Positions 1 to 11,125 of a DNA stretch of 64,000 nucleotides are shown here, piece after piece (the first letter of the stretch is position 1; every line of letters starts with the position of its first letter). Origin of the DNA: Calliopsis andreniformis (lineage: Eukaryota; Arthropoda; Insecta; Hymenoptera; Andrenidae). A program made the translations under genes and the position numbers. Where the stretch lies: the NCBI RefSeq assembly GCF_051401765.1, contig NW_027480422.1:15084001-15148000 (forward strand), written 5' to 3'. The notes beneath the pieces are model-generated. The model was not told where the DNA came from. It ran no database searches and saw nothing but the letters and a program-made list of their open reading frames with translations.

Positions 1-505
1 TATGCTTCTGGCGTTGACTTCTTAGGACCTAACTATTCGATCTGGTGGAGCAACGCCCTAGTGTGAAGCCTAGGTTGCCCGGAACGTAGAAATGACCATA
101 ACTTTCATACTGGTTGCAATTATTCGTTTTATACGGTGTAAAAACTGTTGTATTTATATTGTATTTTATGCGTCTGGAGTTGTTTTCTAAGGCCCTATCT
201 ATTCGACCTGGTGGACCAACGCCGTAGAGTGAAGACTAGGTTGCACGGAACGTAGAAATGCCCATTACTTTCACACTGGTTGTAATTATTCCTGTTATAC
301 GATGGAATAACTGTTGTATTTTTATTTTATTTTGTGCTTCTGGCGTTTACTTCTAAGGCCCTAGCTATTCGATATGGTGGAGCAACGCTCTAGAGTCAAG
401 CCCTGGTTGCCCGCAACTTAGAAATGACCATCACCTTCACACTGGTTGCAATTATTCCTGTTATACGATGGAAAAACTGTGGTATTTATATTGCATTTTA
501 TGCTC
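1..505 (+). repeat. Left-edge monomers, diverged higher-order copy
   Basis: About three monomers cut by the window start. Their order (a CATAACTTTCATAC monomer, a GCCCATTACTTTCAC monomer ending in TTTTATTTTATTTT, then a CATCACCTTCACAC monomer) resembles the order seen again near 4,060-4,400, but with many base differences. It is therefore an older relative of the 23-monomer unit that begins at 506. No gene or other element is visible. Confidence 0.8.
122..138 (+). other. CENP-B-box-like 17-mer, best copy seen
   Basis: The word ATTCGTTTTATACGGTG fits 8 of the 9 essential positions of the mammalian CENP-B box core (nTTCGnnnnAnnCGGGn); only the last G of CGGG is a T. It occupies the monomer site where the commoner form reads CGAT instead of CGGT. 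The match is seen in the sequence. That any protein binds it is inference, and a perfect CENP-B box was not found anywhere in the window. Confidence 0.45.
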
Positions 506-3500
506 CTGGCGTAGGCTTCTTAGGCCCTAACTATTCGATATGGGGGAACCACGCCCTAGACTGAAGCCTAGGTTGCCCGGAACGTAGAAATGACCATCAC
601 ATTCACACTGGTTGGAATTATTCCTGTTATATGATGGAAAAACTGTTGTAATTATATTGTATATTATGCTTCAGGCGGTCACTTCTAAGGCCGTAACTAT
701 TCGATGTGGTGGAACAACGCCCTAGAATGAAGACTAGGTTGCCCGGAACGTAAAAATGACCATTACTTTCACACTGGTTGCAATTATTCGTTTTATACGA
801 TGAAAAATTGTTGTATTTATTTCGTATTTGGTGCTTCTGGCGTTGACTCCTCAGGCCCTAACTATTGGATGTGGTGGACCAACACCCTAGAGTGAAGCTT
901 AGGTTGCCCGGAACGTAGAAATGACCATCACCTACACTCTGGTTGTAATTATTCCTGTTATACGATGGAAAAGCTGTTGTATCTTTATTGTATTTTATGC
1001 TTCTGTCGTTGACTTCTTAGGCCCTAACTATTGGATCTTGTGGACCAACGCCCTAGAGTGTAGCCTAGGTTGCCCGGAACGTGGAAATGACCATCACGGT
1101 CACATTTGTTGCAATTATTCCCGTTATACGATTGAAATCTGTTGTATTTTAATTGTATTTTATGTTTCGGGCATTGACTTCGAAGGCCCTAGCTATTCGA
1201 TATGGTGGAGCAACGCCTTAGAGTGAAGCCTAGGTTGCACGGTACGTAGAAATGCCCATTACTTTCACACTGGTTGTAATTATTCCTGTTATGCGATGGA
1301 ATAACTGTTGTATTTTTATTTTATTTTGTGCTTCTGGCGTTGACTTCTAAGGCCCTAGCTATTCGATCTGGTGGAGCGACGGTATAGAGTGAAGCCTAGG
1401 TTGCCGGGAACTTAGAAAAGACCATCACCTTCACTCTGGTTGCAATTATTCCTGTTATACGGTGGAAAAACTGTGGTACTTATATTGTATTTTATTCTTC
1501 TGGCATAGGCTTGTTGGCCCTAACTATTCGATATGGCTGAACCACGCCCTCGGCTGAAGCCAAGGTTGTCCGGAACGTAGAAATGACCATAATTTTCATA
1601 CTGGTTGCAATTACTCGTTTTATACCGTGGAAAAACAGTTGTATTTATATTGTATTTTATGAGTCTGGAGTTGTTTTCTAAGGCCCTAACTATTGGATCT
1701 GCTGGAGCAACGCCCTAGAGTGAATCCTAGGTTGCACGGAACGTAGAAATGACCATAACTTTCACACTGGTTGCAATTATTCGTTTTATACAATGTTAAA
1801 GCTGTTCTTTTAATTTTGTATTTTATGCCTCGGGCGTTGACTTCTAAGGCCCTAGCTATTCGATTTGGTGGACCAACGCCCTAGAGTGGAGCCTATGTTG
1901 CCCGAAACGTAGCGATGACCATTACTTTCACACTGGTTGCAATTATTCATGCTATACGATGGAAAGACTGTTCTATTTTTATTGTATTTTATGCTTCGGG
2001 CGTCGACTTCTAAGGCCGTAGCTATTCGATCTGGTAGAGCAACGCGCTAGAGTTAAGTCTAGGATGCCCGGAACGTAGAAATGGCCATAACCTTCATACT
2101 GGTTGCAATTATTCGTTTTATATAGTGTAAAAACTGTTGTATTAATATTGTGTTTTATGCGTCTGGAGTTGTTTTCTAAGGCCCTATCTATTCGACCTGG
2201 TGGAGTAACGCCCTAGAGTGAAGTCCAGGTTGCCCGGAACGTAGAAATGAACATAGCTTTCACACTGGTTGCAATTACTCCTGTTATACAAGGGAAAAAC
2301 TGTTGTATTTATATTGTATTTTATGCTCCTGGCGTTGACTTCTTAGGCCCTAACTATTCCAACTGGTGGAGCAACGCCCTAGAGTGAAGCCTAGGTTTCC
2401 CGGAATGTAGAAATGTCCATCACACTCACACTGGTTGCAATTATTCTTGTTATACGATGGAAAAACTGTTGTATTTATTTTGTATTTTATGCCTCTGGCG
2501 TTGACTCCTAAGGCCGTAGCTATTCGATGTGGTGGAGGAACGCCCTAGAGTGAAGCCTAGGTTGCCCGGAATGCAGAAATGACCATCACTTTCACAATGG
2601 TGGCAATTATTCCTGGTATACGATGGAAAAACTGTTGGATTTATTTTGTATTTGGTGCTTCTGGCATTGACTTCTTAAGCCCTAACTATTGGTTGTGGCG
2701 GACCAACGCCCTAGAGTGACGGCTAGGTTGCCCGGAACGTAGTAATGACCATATCTTTCACACTGGTTGCAATTATGCCTGTTATACGATGGTAAAACTG
2801 TTGTATTTTTATTGTATTTTATGCGTCTGGAGTTGTTTTCTAAGGCCCCAACTATTCGACCTGGTGGAGCAACGCCCTAGAGTGAAGTCCAGGTTGCCCG
2901 GAACGTAGAAATGACCATAGCTTTCACACTGGTTGCAATTATTCCTGTTATACGATGGAAAAACTGTTGTATTTATATTATATTTTATGCTTCAGGCGTT
3001 GACTTCTAAGGCCGTAGCTATTCGATGTGGTGGAGCAACGCCCTAGAGCGAAGCCTAGGTTGCCCGGAAAGTAGAAATGACCATTACCTCCACACTGGTT
3101 GCAATTATTCATTTTATACAATGGAAAAACTGTTGTATTTATATTGTTTTTTATAGTTATGGCGTTGACTCCTAAGGCCGCAGCTATTCGATGTGGTGGA
3201 GCAACGACCTAGAGTGAAGCCTAGGTTGCCCGGAACGCAGAAAAGACCATGCCTTTCACACTGTTTGCAATTATTCCTGTTATACGATTGAAAAGCTGTT
3301 GTATTTATATTGTATTTTATGCTTCTGGCGTTGACTTCTAAGGTCCTAACTATTGCATCTGTTGGAGCAACGCCCTAGGGTGAAGCCTAGGTTGCCCGGA
3401 ACGTAGAAATGACCATAACTTTCATACTGGTTGCATTTATTCGTTTTATACGATGGAAAAACTATTGTATATATATTGTATTTTATGCTTCGGGCGTCGA

Positions 3501-4327
3501 CTTCTAAGGCCGTAGCTATTCGATCTGGTAGAGCAACGCCCTAGAGTTAAGTCTAGGATGCCCGGAACGTAGAAATGGCCATTGCTTTCATACTGGTTGC
3601 ACTTATTCGTTTGAAACGATGGAAAGGCTGTTGTACATATATCGTATTTAATGCTTCTGGCGTTGACTTCTTAGGGCCTAACTATTCGATCTGGTGGAGC
3701 AACGCCCTAGGGTGAAGCCTAGGTTGCCCGGAACGTAGAAATGCCCATTACTTTCACACTGGTTGTAATTACTCCTGCTATACGATGGAAAAACTGTTGT
3801 ATTTTTATTGTATTTTATGTTTCGGGCGTTGCCTTCTAAGGCCCTAGCTATTCGATCTGGTGGAGCAACGCTCTGGAGTGAAGCCTAGGTTGCCTGGAAC
3901 GTAAAAATGACCATTACTTTCACACTGGTTGCAATTATTCCTGTTATATGACGGAAAAACTGCTGTATCTATTTTGTAGTTTATGCTTCTGGCGTTGACT
4001 TCTTAGGTCCTAACTATTGGATCTGGTGGAGCAACGCCCTAGGGTGAAGCCTAGGTTGCCCGGAACGTAGAAATGACCATAGTTTTCATACTGGTTGCAA
4101 TTATTCGTTTTATAACGTGGAAAAACAGTTGTCTTTATATTGTATTTTATGTGTCGGGAGTTGTTTTCTAAAGCCCTAACTATTCGACCTGGTGGAGCAA
4201 CGCCCTAGAGTGAAGTCTAGGTTGCACGGAACGTAGAAATGCCCATTTCTTTCACACTGGTTATAATTATTCCTGTTATACGATGGAATAACTGCTCTAT
4301 TTTTATTTTATTTTATGCTTCTGGCGT
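506..4327 (+). repeat. 23-monomer higher-order unit, copy 1
   Basis: This block is repeated at 4,321-8,142 with a constant offset of 3,815 bp (23 x 166 minus 3). Identity starts after a C/T difference at 505 versus 4,320 and ends at 4,327. Spot comparison found one internal difference, A at 2,049 versus C at 5,864. Copies 1 and 2 share CTGGCGT at 4,321-4,327, so the exchange point lies in that 7-base word or in the identical flank. An open frame of 101 codons at 921-1,226 recurs identically at 4,736 because it lies in this unit. It is not a gene: it crosses monomers in different frames and has no recognisable domain. Confidence 0.93.
786..802 (+). other. CENP-B-box-like 17-mer, common form
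   Basis: The word ATTCGTTTTATACGATG fits 7 of 9 essential CENP-B core positions (TTCG, the central A, then CG; the last two G are A and T). The same form recurs in dozens of monomers, for example at 52,046-52,062 with a final T. Other monomers have TTCC, TTCT, TTCA or ATACA at the TTCG position and lose the match. It also contains the short dyad CGT-TTTAT-ACG. Function is unknown. Confidence 0.4.
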
Positions 4328-7300
4328 AGGCTTCTTAGGCCCTAACTATTCGATATGGGGGAACCACGCCCTAGACTGAAGCCTAGGTTGCCCGGAACGT
4401 AGAAATGACCATCACATTCACACTGGTTGGAATTATTCCTGTTATATGATGGAAAAACTGTTGTAATTATATTGTATATTATGCTTCAGGCGGTCACTTC
4501 TAAGGCCGTAACTATTCGATGTGGTGGAACAACGCCCTAGAATGAAGACTAGGTTGCCCGGAACGTAAAAATGACCATTACTTTCACACTGGTTGCAATT
4601 ATTCGTTTTATACGATGAAAAATTGTTGTATTTATTTCGTATTTGGTGCTTCTGGCGTTGACTCCTCAGGCCCTAACTATTGGATGTGGTGGACCAACAC
4701 CCTAGAGTGAAGCTTAGGTTGCCCGGAACGTAGAAATGACCATCACCTACACTCTGGTTGTAATTATTCCTGTTATACGATGGAAAAGCTGTTGTATCTT
4801 TATTGTATTTTATGCTTCTGTCGTTGACTTCTTAGGCCCTAACTATTGGATCTTGTGGACCAACGCCCTAGAGTGTAGCCTAGGTTGCCCGGAACGTGGA
4901 AATGACCATCACGGTCACATTTGTTGCAATTATTCCCGTTATACGATTGAAATCTGTTGTATTTTAATTGTATTTTATGTTTCGGGCATTGACTTCGAAG
5001 GCCCTAGCTATTCGATATGGTGGAGCAACGCCTTAGAGTGAAGCCTAGGTTGCACGGTACGTAGAAATGCCCATTACTTTCACACTGGTTGTAATTATTC
5101 CTGTTATGCGATGGAATAACTGTTGTATTTTTATTTTATTTTGTGCTTCTGGCGTTGACTTCTAAGGCCCTAGCTATTCGATCTGGTGGAGCGACGGTAT
5201 AGAGTGAAGCCTAGGTTGCCGGGAACTTAGAAAAGACCATCACCTTCACTCTGGTTGCAATTATTCCTGTTATACGGTGGAAAAACTGTGGTACTTATAT
5301 TGTATTTTATTCTTCTGGCATAGGCTTGTTGGCCCTAACTATTCGATATGGCTGAACCACGCCCTCGGCTGAAGCCAAGGTTGTCCGGAACGTAGAAATG
5401 ACCATAATTTTCATACTGGTTGCAATTACTCGTTTTATACCGTGGAAAAACAGTTGTATTTATATTGTATTTTATGAGTCTGGAGTTGTTTTCTAAGGCC
5501 CTAACTATTGGATCTGCTGGAGCAACGCCCTAGAGTGAATCCTAGGTTGCACGGAACGTAGAAATGACCATAACTTTCACACTGGTTGCAATTATTCGTT
5601 TTATACAATGTTAAAGCTGTTCTTTTAATTTTGTATTTTATGCCTCGGGCGTTGACTTCTAAGGCCCTAGCTATTCGATTTGGTGGACCAACGCCCTAGA
5701 GTGGAGCCTATGTTGCCCGAAACGTAGCGATGACCATTACTTTCACACTGGTTGCAATTATTCATGCTATACGATGGAAAGACTGTTCTATTTTTATTGT
5801 ATTTTATGCTTCGGGCGTCGACTTCTAAGGCCGTAGCTATTCGATCTGGTAGAGCAACGCGCTCGAGTTAAGTCTAGGATGCCCGGAACGTAGAAATGGC
5901 CATAACCTTCATACTGGTTGCAATTATTCGTTTTATATAGTGTAAAAACTGTTGTATTAATATTGTGTTTTATGCGTCTGGAGTTGTTTTCTAAGGCCCT
6001 ATCTATTCGACCTGGTGGAGTAACGCCCTAGAGTGAAGTCCAGGTTGCCCGGAACGTAGAAATGAACATAGCTTTCACACTGGTTGCAATTACTCCTGTT
6101 ATACAAGGGAAAAACTGTTGTATTTATATTGTATTTTATGCTCCTGGCGTTGACTTCTTAGGCCCTAACTATTCCAACTGGTGGAGCAACGCCCTAGAGT
6201 GAAGCCTAGGTTTCCCGGAATGTAGAAATGTCCATCACACTCACACTGGTTGCAATTATTCTTGTTATACGATGGAAAAACTGTTGTATTTATTTTGTAT
6301 TTTATGCCTCTGGCGTTGACTCCTAAGGCCGTAGCTATTCGATGTGGTGGAGGAACGCCCTAGAGTGAAGCCTAGGTTGCCCGGAATGCAGAAATGACCA
6401 TCACTTTCACAATGGTGGCAATTATTCCTGGTATACGATGGAAAAACTGTTGGATTTATTTTGTATTTGGTGCTTCTGGCATTGACTTCTTAAGCCCTAA
6501 CTATTGGTTGTGGCGGACCAACGCCCTAGAGTGACGGCTAGGTTGCCCGGAACGTAGTAATGACCATATCTTTCACACTGGTTGCAATTATGCCTGTTAT
6601 ACGATGGTAAAACTGTTGTATTTTTATTGTATTTTATGCGTCTGGAGTTGTTTTCTAAGGCCCCAACTATTCGACCTGGTGGAGCAACGCCCTAGAGTGA
6701 AGTCCAGGTTGCCCGGAACGTAGAAATGACCATAGCTTTCACACTGGTTGCAATTATTCCTGTTATACGATGGAAAAACTGTTGTATTTATATTATATTT
6801 TATGCTTCAGGCGTTGACTTCTAAGGCCGTAGCTATTCGATGTGGTGGAGCAACGCCCTAGAGCGAAGCCTAGGTTGCCCGGAAAGTAGAAATGACCATT
6901 ACCTCCACACTGGTTGCAATTATTCATTTTATACAATGGAAAAACTGTTGTATTTATATTGTTTTTTATAGTTATGGCGTTGACTCCTAAGGCCGCAGCT
7001 ATTCGATGTGGTGGAGCAACGACCTAGAGTGAAGCCTAGGTTGCCCGGAACGCAGAAAAGACCATGCCTTTCACACTGTTTGCAATTATTCCTGTTATAC
7101 GATTGAAAAGCTGTTGTATTTATATTGTATTTTATGCTTCTGGCGTTGACTTCTAAGGTCCTAACTATTGCATCTGTTGGAGCAACGCCCTAGGGTGAAG
7201 CCTAGGTTGCCCGGAACGTAGAAATGACCATAACTTTCATACTGGTTGCATTTATTCGTTTTATACGATGGAAAAACTATTGTATATATATTGTATTTTA

Positions 7301-8142
7301 TGCTTCGGGCGTCGACTTCTAAGGCCGTAGCTATTCGATCTGGTAGAGCAACGCCCTAGAGTTAAGTCTAGGATGCCCGGAACGTAGAAATGGCCATTGC
7401 TTTCATACTGGTTGCACTTATTCGTTTGAAACGATGGAAAGGCTGTTGTACATATATCGTATTTAATGCTTCTGGCGTTGACTTCTTAGGGCCTAACTAT
7501 TCGATCTGGTGGAGCAACGCCCTAGGGTGAAGCCTAGGTTGCCCGGAACGTAGAAATGCCCATTACTTTCACACTGGTTGTAATTACTCCTGCTATACGA
7601 TGGAAAAACTGTTGTATTTTTATTGTATTTTATGTTTCGGGCGTTGCCTTCTAAGGCCCTAGCTATTCGATCTGGTGGAGCAACGCTCTGGAGTGAAGCC
7701 TAGGTTGCCTGGAACGTAAAAATGACCATTACTTTCACACTGGTTGCAATTATTCCTGTTATATGACGGAAAAACTGCTGTATCTATTTTGTAGTTTATG
7801 CTTCTGGCGTTGACTTCTTAGGTCCTAACTATTGGATCTGGTGGAGCAACGCCCTAGGGTGAAGCCTAGGTTGCCCGGAACGTAGAAATGACCATAGTTT
7901 TCATACTGGTTGCAATTATTCGTTTTATAACGTGGAAAAACAGTTGTCTTTATATTGTATTTTATGTGTCGGGAGTTGTTTTCTAAAGCCCTAACTATTC
8001 GACCTGGTGGAGCAACGCCCTAGAGTGAAGTCTAGGTTGCACGGAACGTAGAAATGCCCATTTCTTTCACACTGGTTATAATTATTCCTGTTATACGATG
8101 GAATAACTGCTCTATTTTTATTTTATTTTATGCTTCTGGCGT
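4321..8142 (+). repeat. 23-monomer higher-order unit, copy 2
   Basis: Direct tandem partner of 506-4,327. The three single-base deletions that make the unit 3,815 rather than 3,818 bp are shared; for example, the monomers at 745 and 1,076 are each 165 bp long and recur in this copy. After 8,142 the sequence departs (GTGGACTTCT instead of GTAGGCTTCT). One or a few differences in 3.8 kb imply a recent duplication, unless the assembly duplicated it. Confidence 0.93.
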
Positions 8143-9440
8143 GGACTTCTAAGGCCCTAGCTATTCGATCAGGTGGAGCAACGCTCTGGAGTGAAGCCTA
8201 GGTTGCCCGGAACTTAGAAATGACCATCACCTTCACACTGGTTGCAATTATGCCAGTTATACGTTGGTAAAACTGTTGTATTTTTATTGTATTTTATACG
8301 TCTGGAGTTGTTTTCTAAGGCCGCAACTATTCGACCTGGTGGAGCAACGCCCTAGAGTGAAGTCTAGGTTGCACGGAACGTAGAAATGCCCATTTCTTTC
8401 ACACTGGTTGTAATTATTCCTGTTATACGATGGAATAACTGCTCTATTTTTATTTTATTTTATGCTTCTGGCGTTGACTTCTAAGGCCCTAGCTATTCGA
8501 TCAGGTGGAGCAACCCCCTAGGGTGAAGACTAGGTTGCCCGGAACGTAGAAATGACCATATCTTTCAGACTGGTTGCAATTATTCCTTCTATACGATGAA
8601 AAAAATGATCTATTTTTATTGTATTTTATGCTTCAGGCGTTGTCTTCTAAGTCCCTAACTATTCGATGTTGTGAAGCAACGCCCTAGAGCAAAACCTAGG
8701 TTGCCCGGAACGTGGAAATGACCATCACGTTCACATTTGTTGCAATTATTCCCGTTATACGATGGAAAACTGTTGCATTTTTATTGTATTTTATGCTTCT
8801 GTCGTTGACTTCTTAGGTCCTAACTATTGGACCTGGTGGACCAACGCCCTAGAGTGAAGCCTCGATTGCCCGGAACGTGGAAATGACCATCACGTTCACA
8901 ATTGTTGCAATTATTCCCGTTATACGATGGAAAAACTGTTGTATTTTTATTCTATTTAATGTTTCGGTCGTTGACTTCTTAGGCACTAGCTATTCGATCT
9001 GGTGCAGCAACGCCCTGGAGTGAAGCCTAGGTTGCCCGGAACGTAGAAATGACCAGTACCTTCAGACTGTTTGAAAATATACATTATATACGATGGAAAA
9101 GCTGTTGTATTTATATTGTATTTTATGCTTCTGGCGTTGACTTCTTAGGCCCTAACTATTCGCTCTGGTGGAACAACGCCCTAGAGTGATGCCTAGGTCG
9201 CCCGGATCGTTGTAATGACCATTACTTGCACACTGGTTGCAATTATTCCTGTTACACGATGGAAAAGCTGTTGTATTTATATTGTATTTTATGCTTCTGG
9301 CGTAGTCTTCTTAGGCCCTAACTATTGGATCTGGTGGAACAACGCCCTAGAGTGAAGCCTAGGTTGCCCGGAACGTAAAAATGACCATAACTTTCATACT
9401 GATTGCAATTAATCGTTTTATACGATGGAAAAGCAGTTGT
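8143..9440 (+). repeat. Mixed monomers between 23-mer copies and partial third copy
   Basis: About eight monomers. The first part repeats the monomer with GCCCATTTCTTTCAC: it is seen at about 8,054 in copy 2 and again at about 8,387, two monomers later. The following monomers (TTGCAATTATTCCCG types at about 8,740 and 8,910, and one with TTGAAAATATACATT at about 9,070) have no near-identical partner that I found nearby. No non-satellite sequence is present. Confidence 0.8.
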
Positions 9441-11125
9441 ATTTATTTTGTGTTTGGTGCTTCTGGCGTTGACTTCTTAAGCCCAATCTATTGGTTGGGG
9501 CGCACCAACGCCCTAGAGTGAAGGCTAGGTTGCCCGGAACGTAGTAATGACCATATCTTTCACACTCGTTGCAATTATGCCTGTTATACGATGGTAAAAC
9601 TGTTGTATTTTTATTGTATTTTATGCGTCTGGAGTTGTTTTCTAAGGCCCCAACTATTCGACCTGGTGGAGTAACGCCCTAGAGTGAAGTCCAGGTTGCC
9701 CGGAACGTAGAAATGAACATAGCTTTCACACTGGTTGCAATGACTCCTGTTATACAAGGGAAAAACTGTTGTATTTATATTGTATTTTATGCTCCTGGCG
9801 TTGACTTCTTAGGCCCTAACTATTCCAACTGGTGGAGCAACGCCCTAGAGTGAAGCCTAGGTTTCCCGGAATGTAGAAATGTCCATCACACTCACACTGG
9901 TTGCAATTATTCTTGTTATACGATGGAAAAACTGTTGTATTTATTTTGTATTTTATGCCTCTGGCGTTGACTCCTAAGGCCGTAGCTATTCGATGTGGTG
10001 GAGCAACGCCCTAGCGTGAAGCCTAGGTTGCCCGGAATGCAGAAATGACCATCACTTTCACACTGGTGGCAATTATTCCTGTTATACGATGGAAAAACTG
10101 TTGGATTTATTTTGTATTTGGTGCTTCTGGCATTGACTTCTTAAGCCCTAACTATTGGTTGTGGCGGACCAACGCCCTAGAGTGACGGCTAGGTTGCCCG
10201 GAACGTAGTAATGACCATATCTTTCACACTGGTTGCAATTATGCCTGTTATACGATGGTAAAACTGTTGTATTTTTATTGTATTTTATGCGTCTGGAGTT
10301 GTTTTCTAAGGCCCCAACTATTCGACCTGGTGGAGCAACGCCCTAGAGTGAAGTCCAGGTTGCCCGGAACGTAGAAATGACCATAGCTTTCACACTGGTT
10401 GCAATTATTCCTGTTATACGATGGAAAAACTGTTGTATTTATATTATATTTTATGCTTCAGGCGTTGACTCCTAAGGCCGCAGCTATTCGATGTGGTGGA
10501 GCAACGACCTAGAGTGAAGCCTAGGTTGCCCGGAACGCAGAAAAGACCATGCCTTTCACACTGGTTGCAATTATTCCTGTTATACGATGGAAAAACTGTT
10601 GTATTTATATTATATTTTATGCTTCAGGCGTTGACTTCTAAGGCCGTAGCTATTCGATGTGGTGGAGCAACGCCCTAGAGCGAAGCCTAGGTTGCCCGGA
10701 AAGTAGAAATGACCATTACCTCCACACTGTTTGCAATTATTCATTTTATACAATGGAAAAACTGTTGTATTTATATTGTTTTTTATAGTTATGGCGTTGA
10801 CTCCTAAGGCCGCAGCTATTCGATGTGGTGGAGCAACGACCTAGAGTGAAGCCTAGGTTGCCCGGAACTCAGAAAAGACCATGCCTTTCACACTGTTTGC
10901 AATTATTCCTGTTATACGATTGAAAAGCTGTTGTATTTATATTGTATTTTATGCTTCTGGCGTTGACTTCTAAGGTCCTAACTATTGCATCTGTTGGAGC
11001 AACGCCCTAGGGTGAAGCCTAGGTTGCCCGGAACGTAGAAATGACCAGAACTTTCATACTGGTTGCATTTATTCGTTTTATACGATGGAAAAACTATTGT
11101 ATATATATTGTATTTTATGCTTCTG
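9441..11125 (+). repeat. Rearranged partial third copy of the 23-mer unit
   Basis: Pieces match copy 2 but in shuffled order. About 9,441-9,660 resembles 6,458-6,670. About 9,660-10,470 matches about 6,000-6,815 (offset 3,651 = 22 x 166 minus 1). About 10,470-10,560 matches about 6,984-7,075. About 10,560-11,125 matches about 6,740-7,300. Each jump is a whole number of monomers: the GTAGTAATGACC monomer recurs at 9,541 and 10,205 (664 = 4 x 166), and the GCAACGACCTAGAG monomer recurs 332 bp apart around 10,493 and 10,825. This is a record of successive in-register duplications. Confidence 0.85.

Noticed and set aside
921..1226. 101-codon open frame, repeated exactly at 4,736-5,041
   Set aside because: It lies entirely in satellite monomers and recurs only because the 23-mer unit is duplicated. 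Monomer length is not a multiple of three, so the same DNA is read in different frames within one peptide. There is no domain or signal, and the exact repetition is copy number rather than selection.
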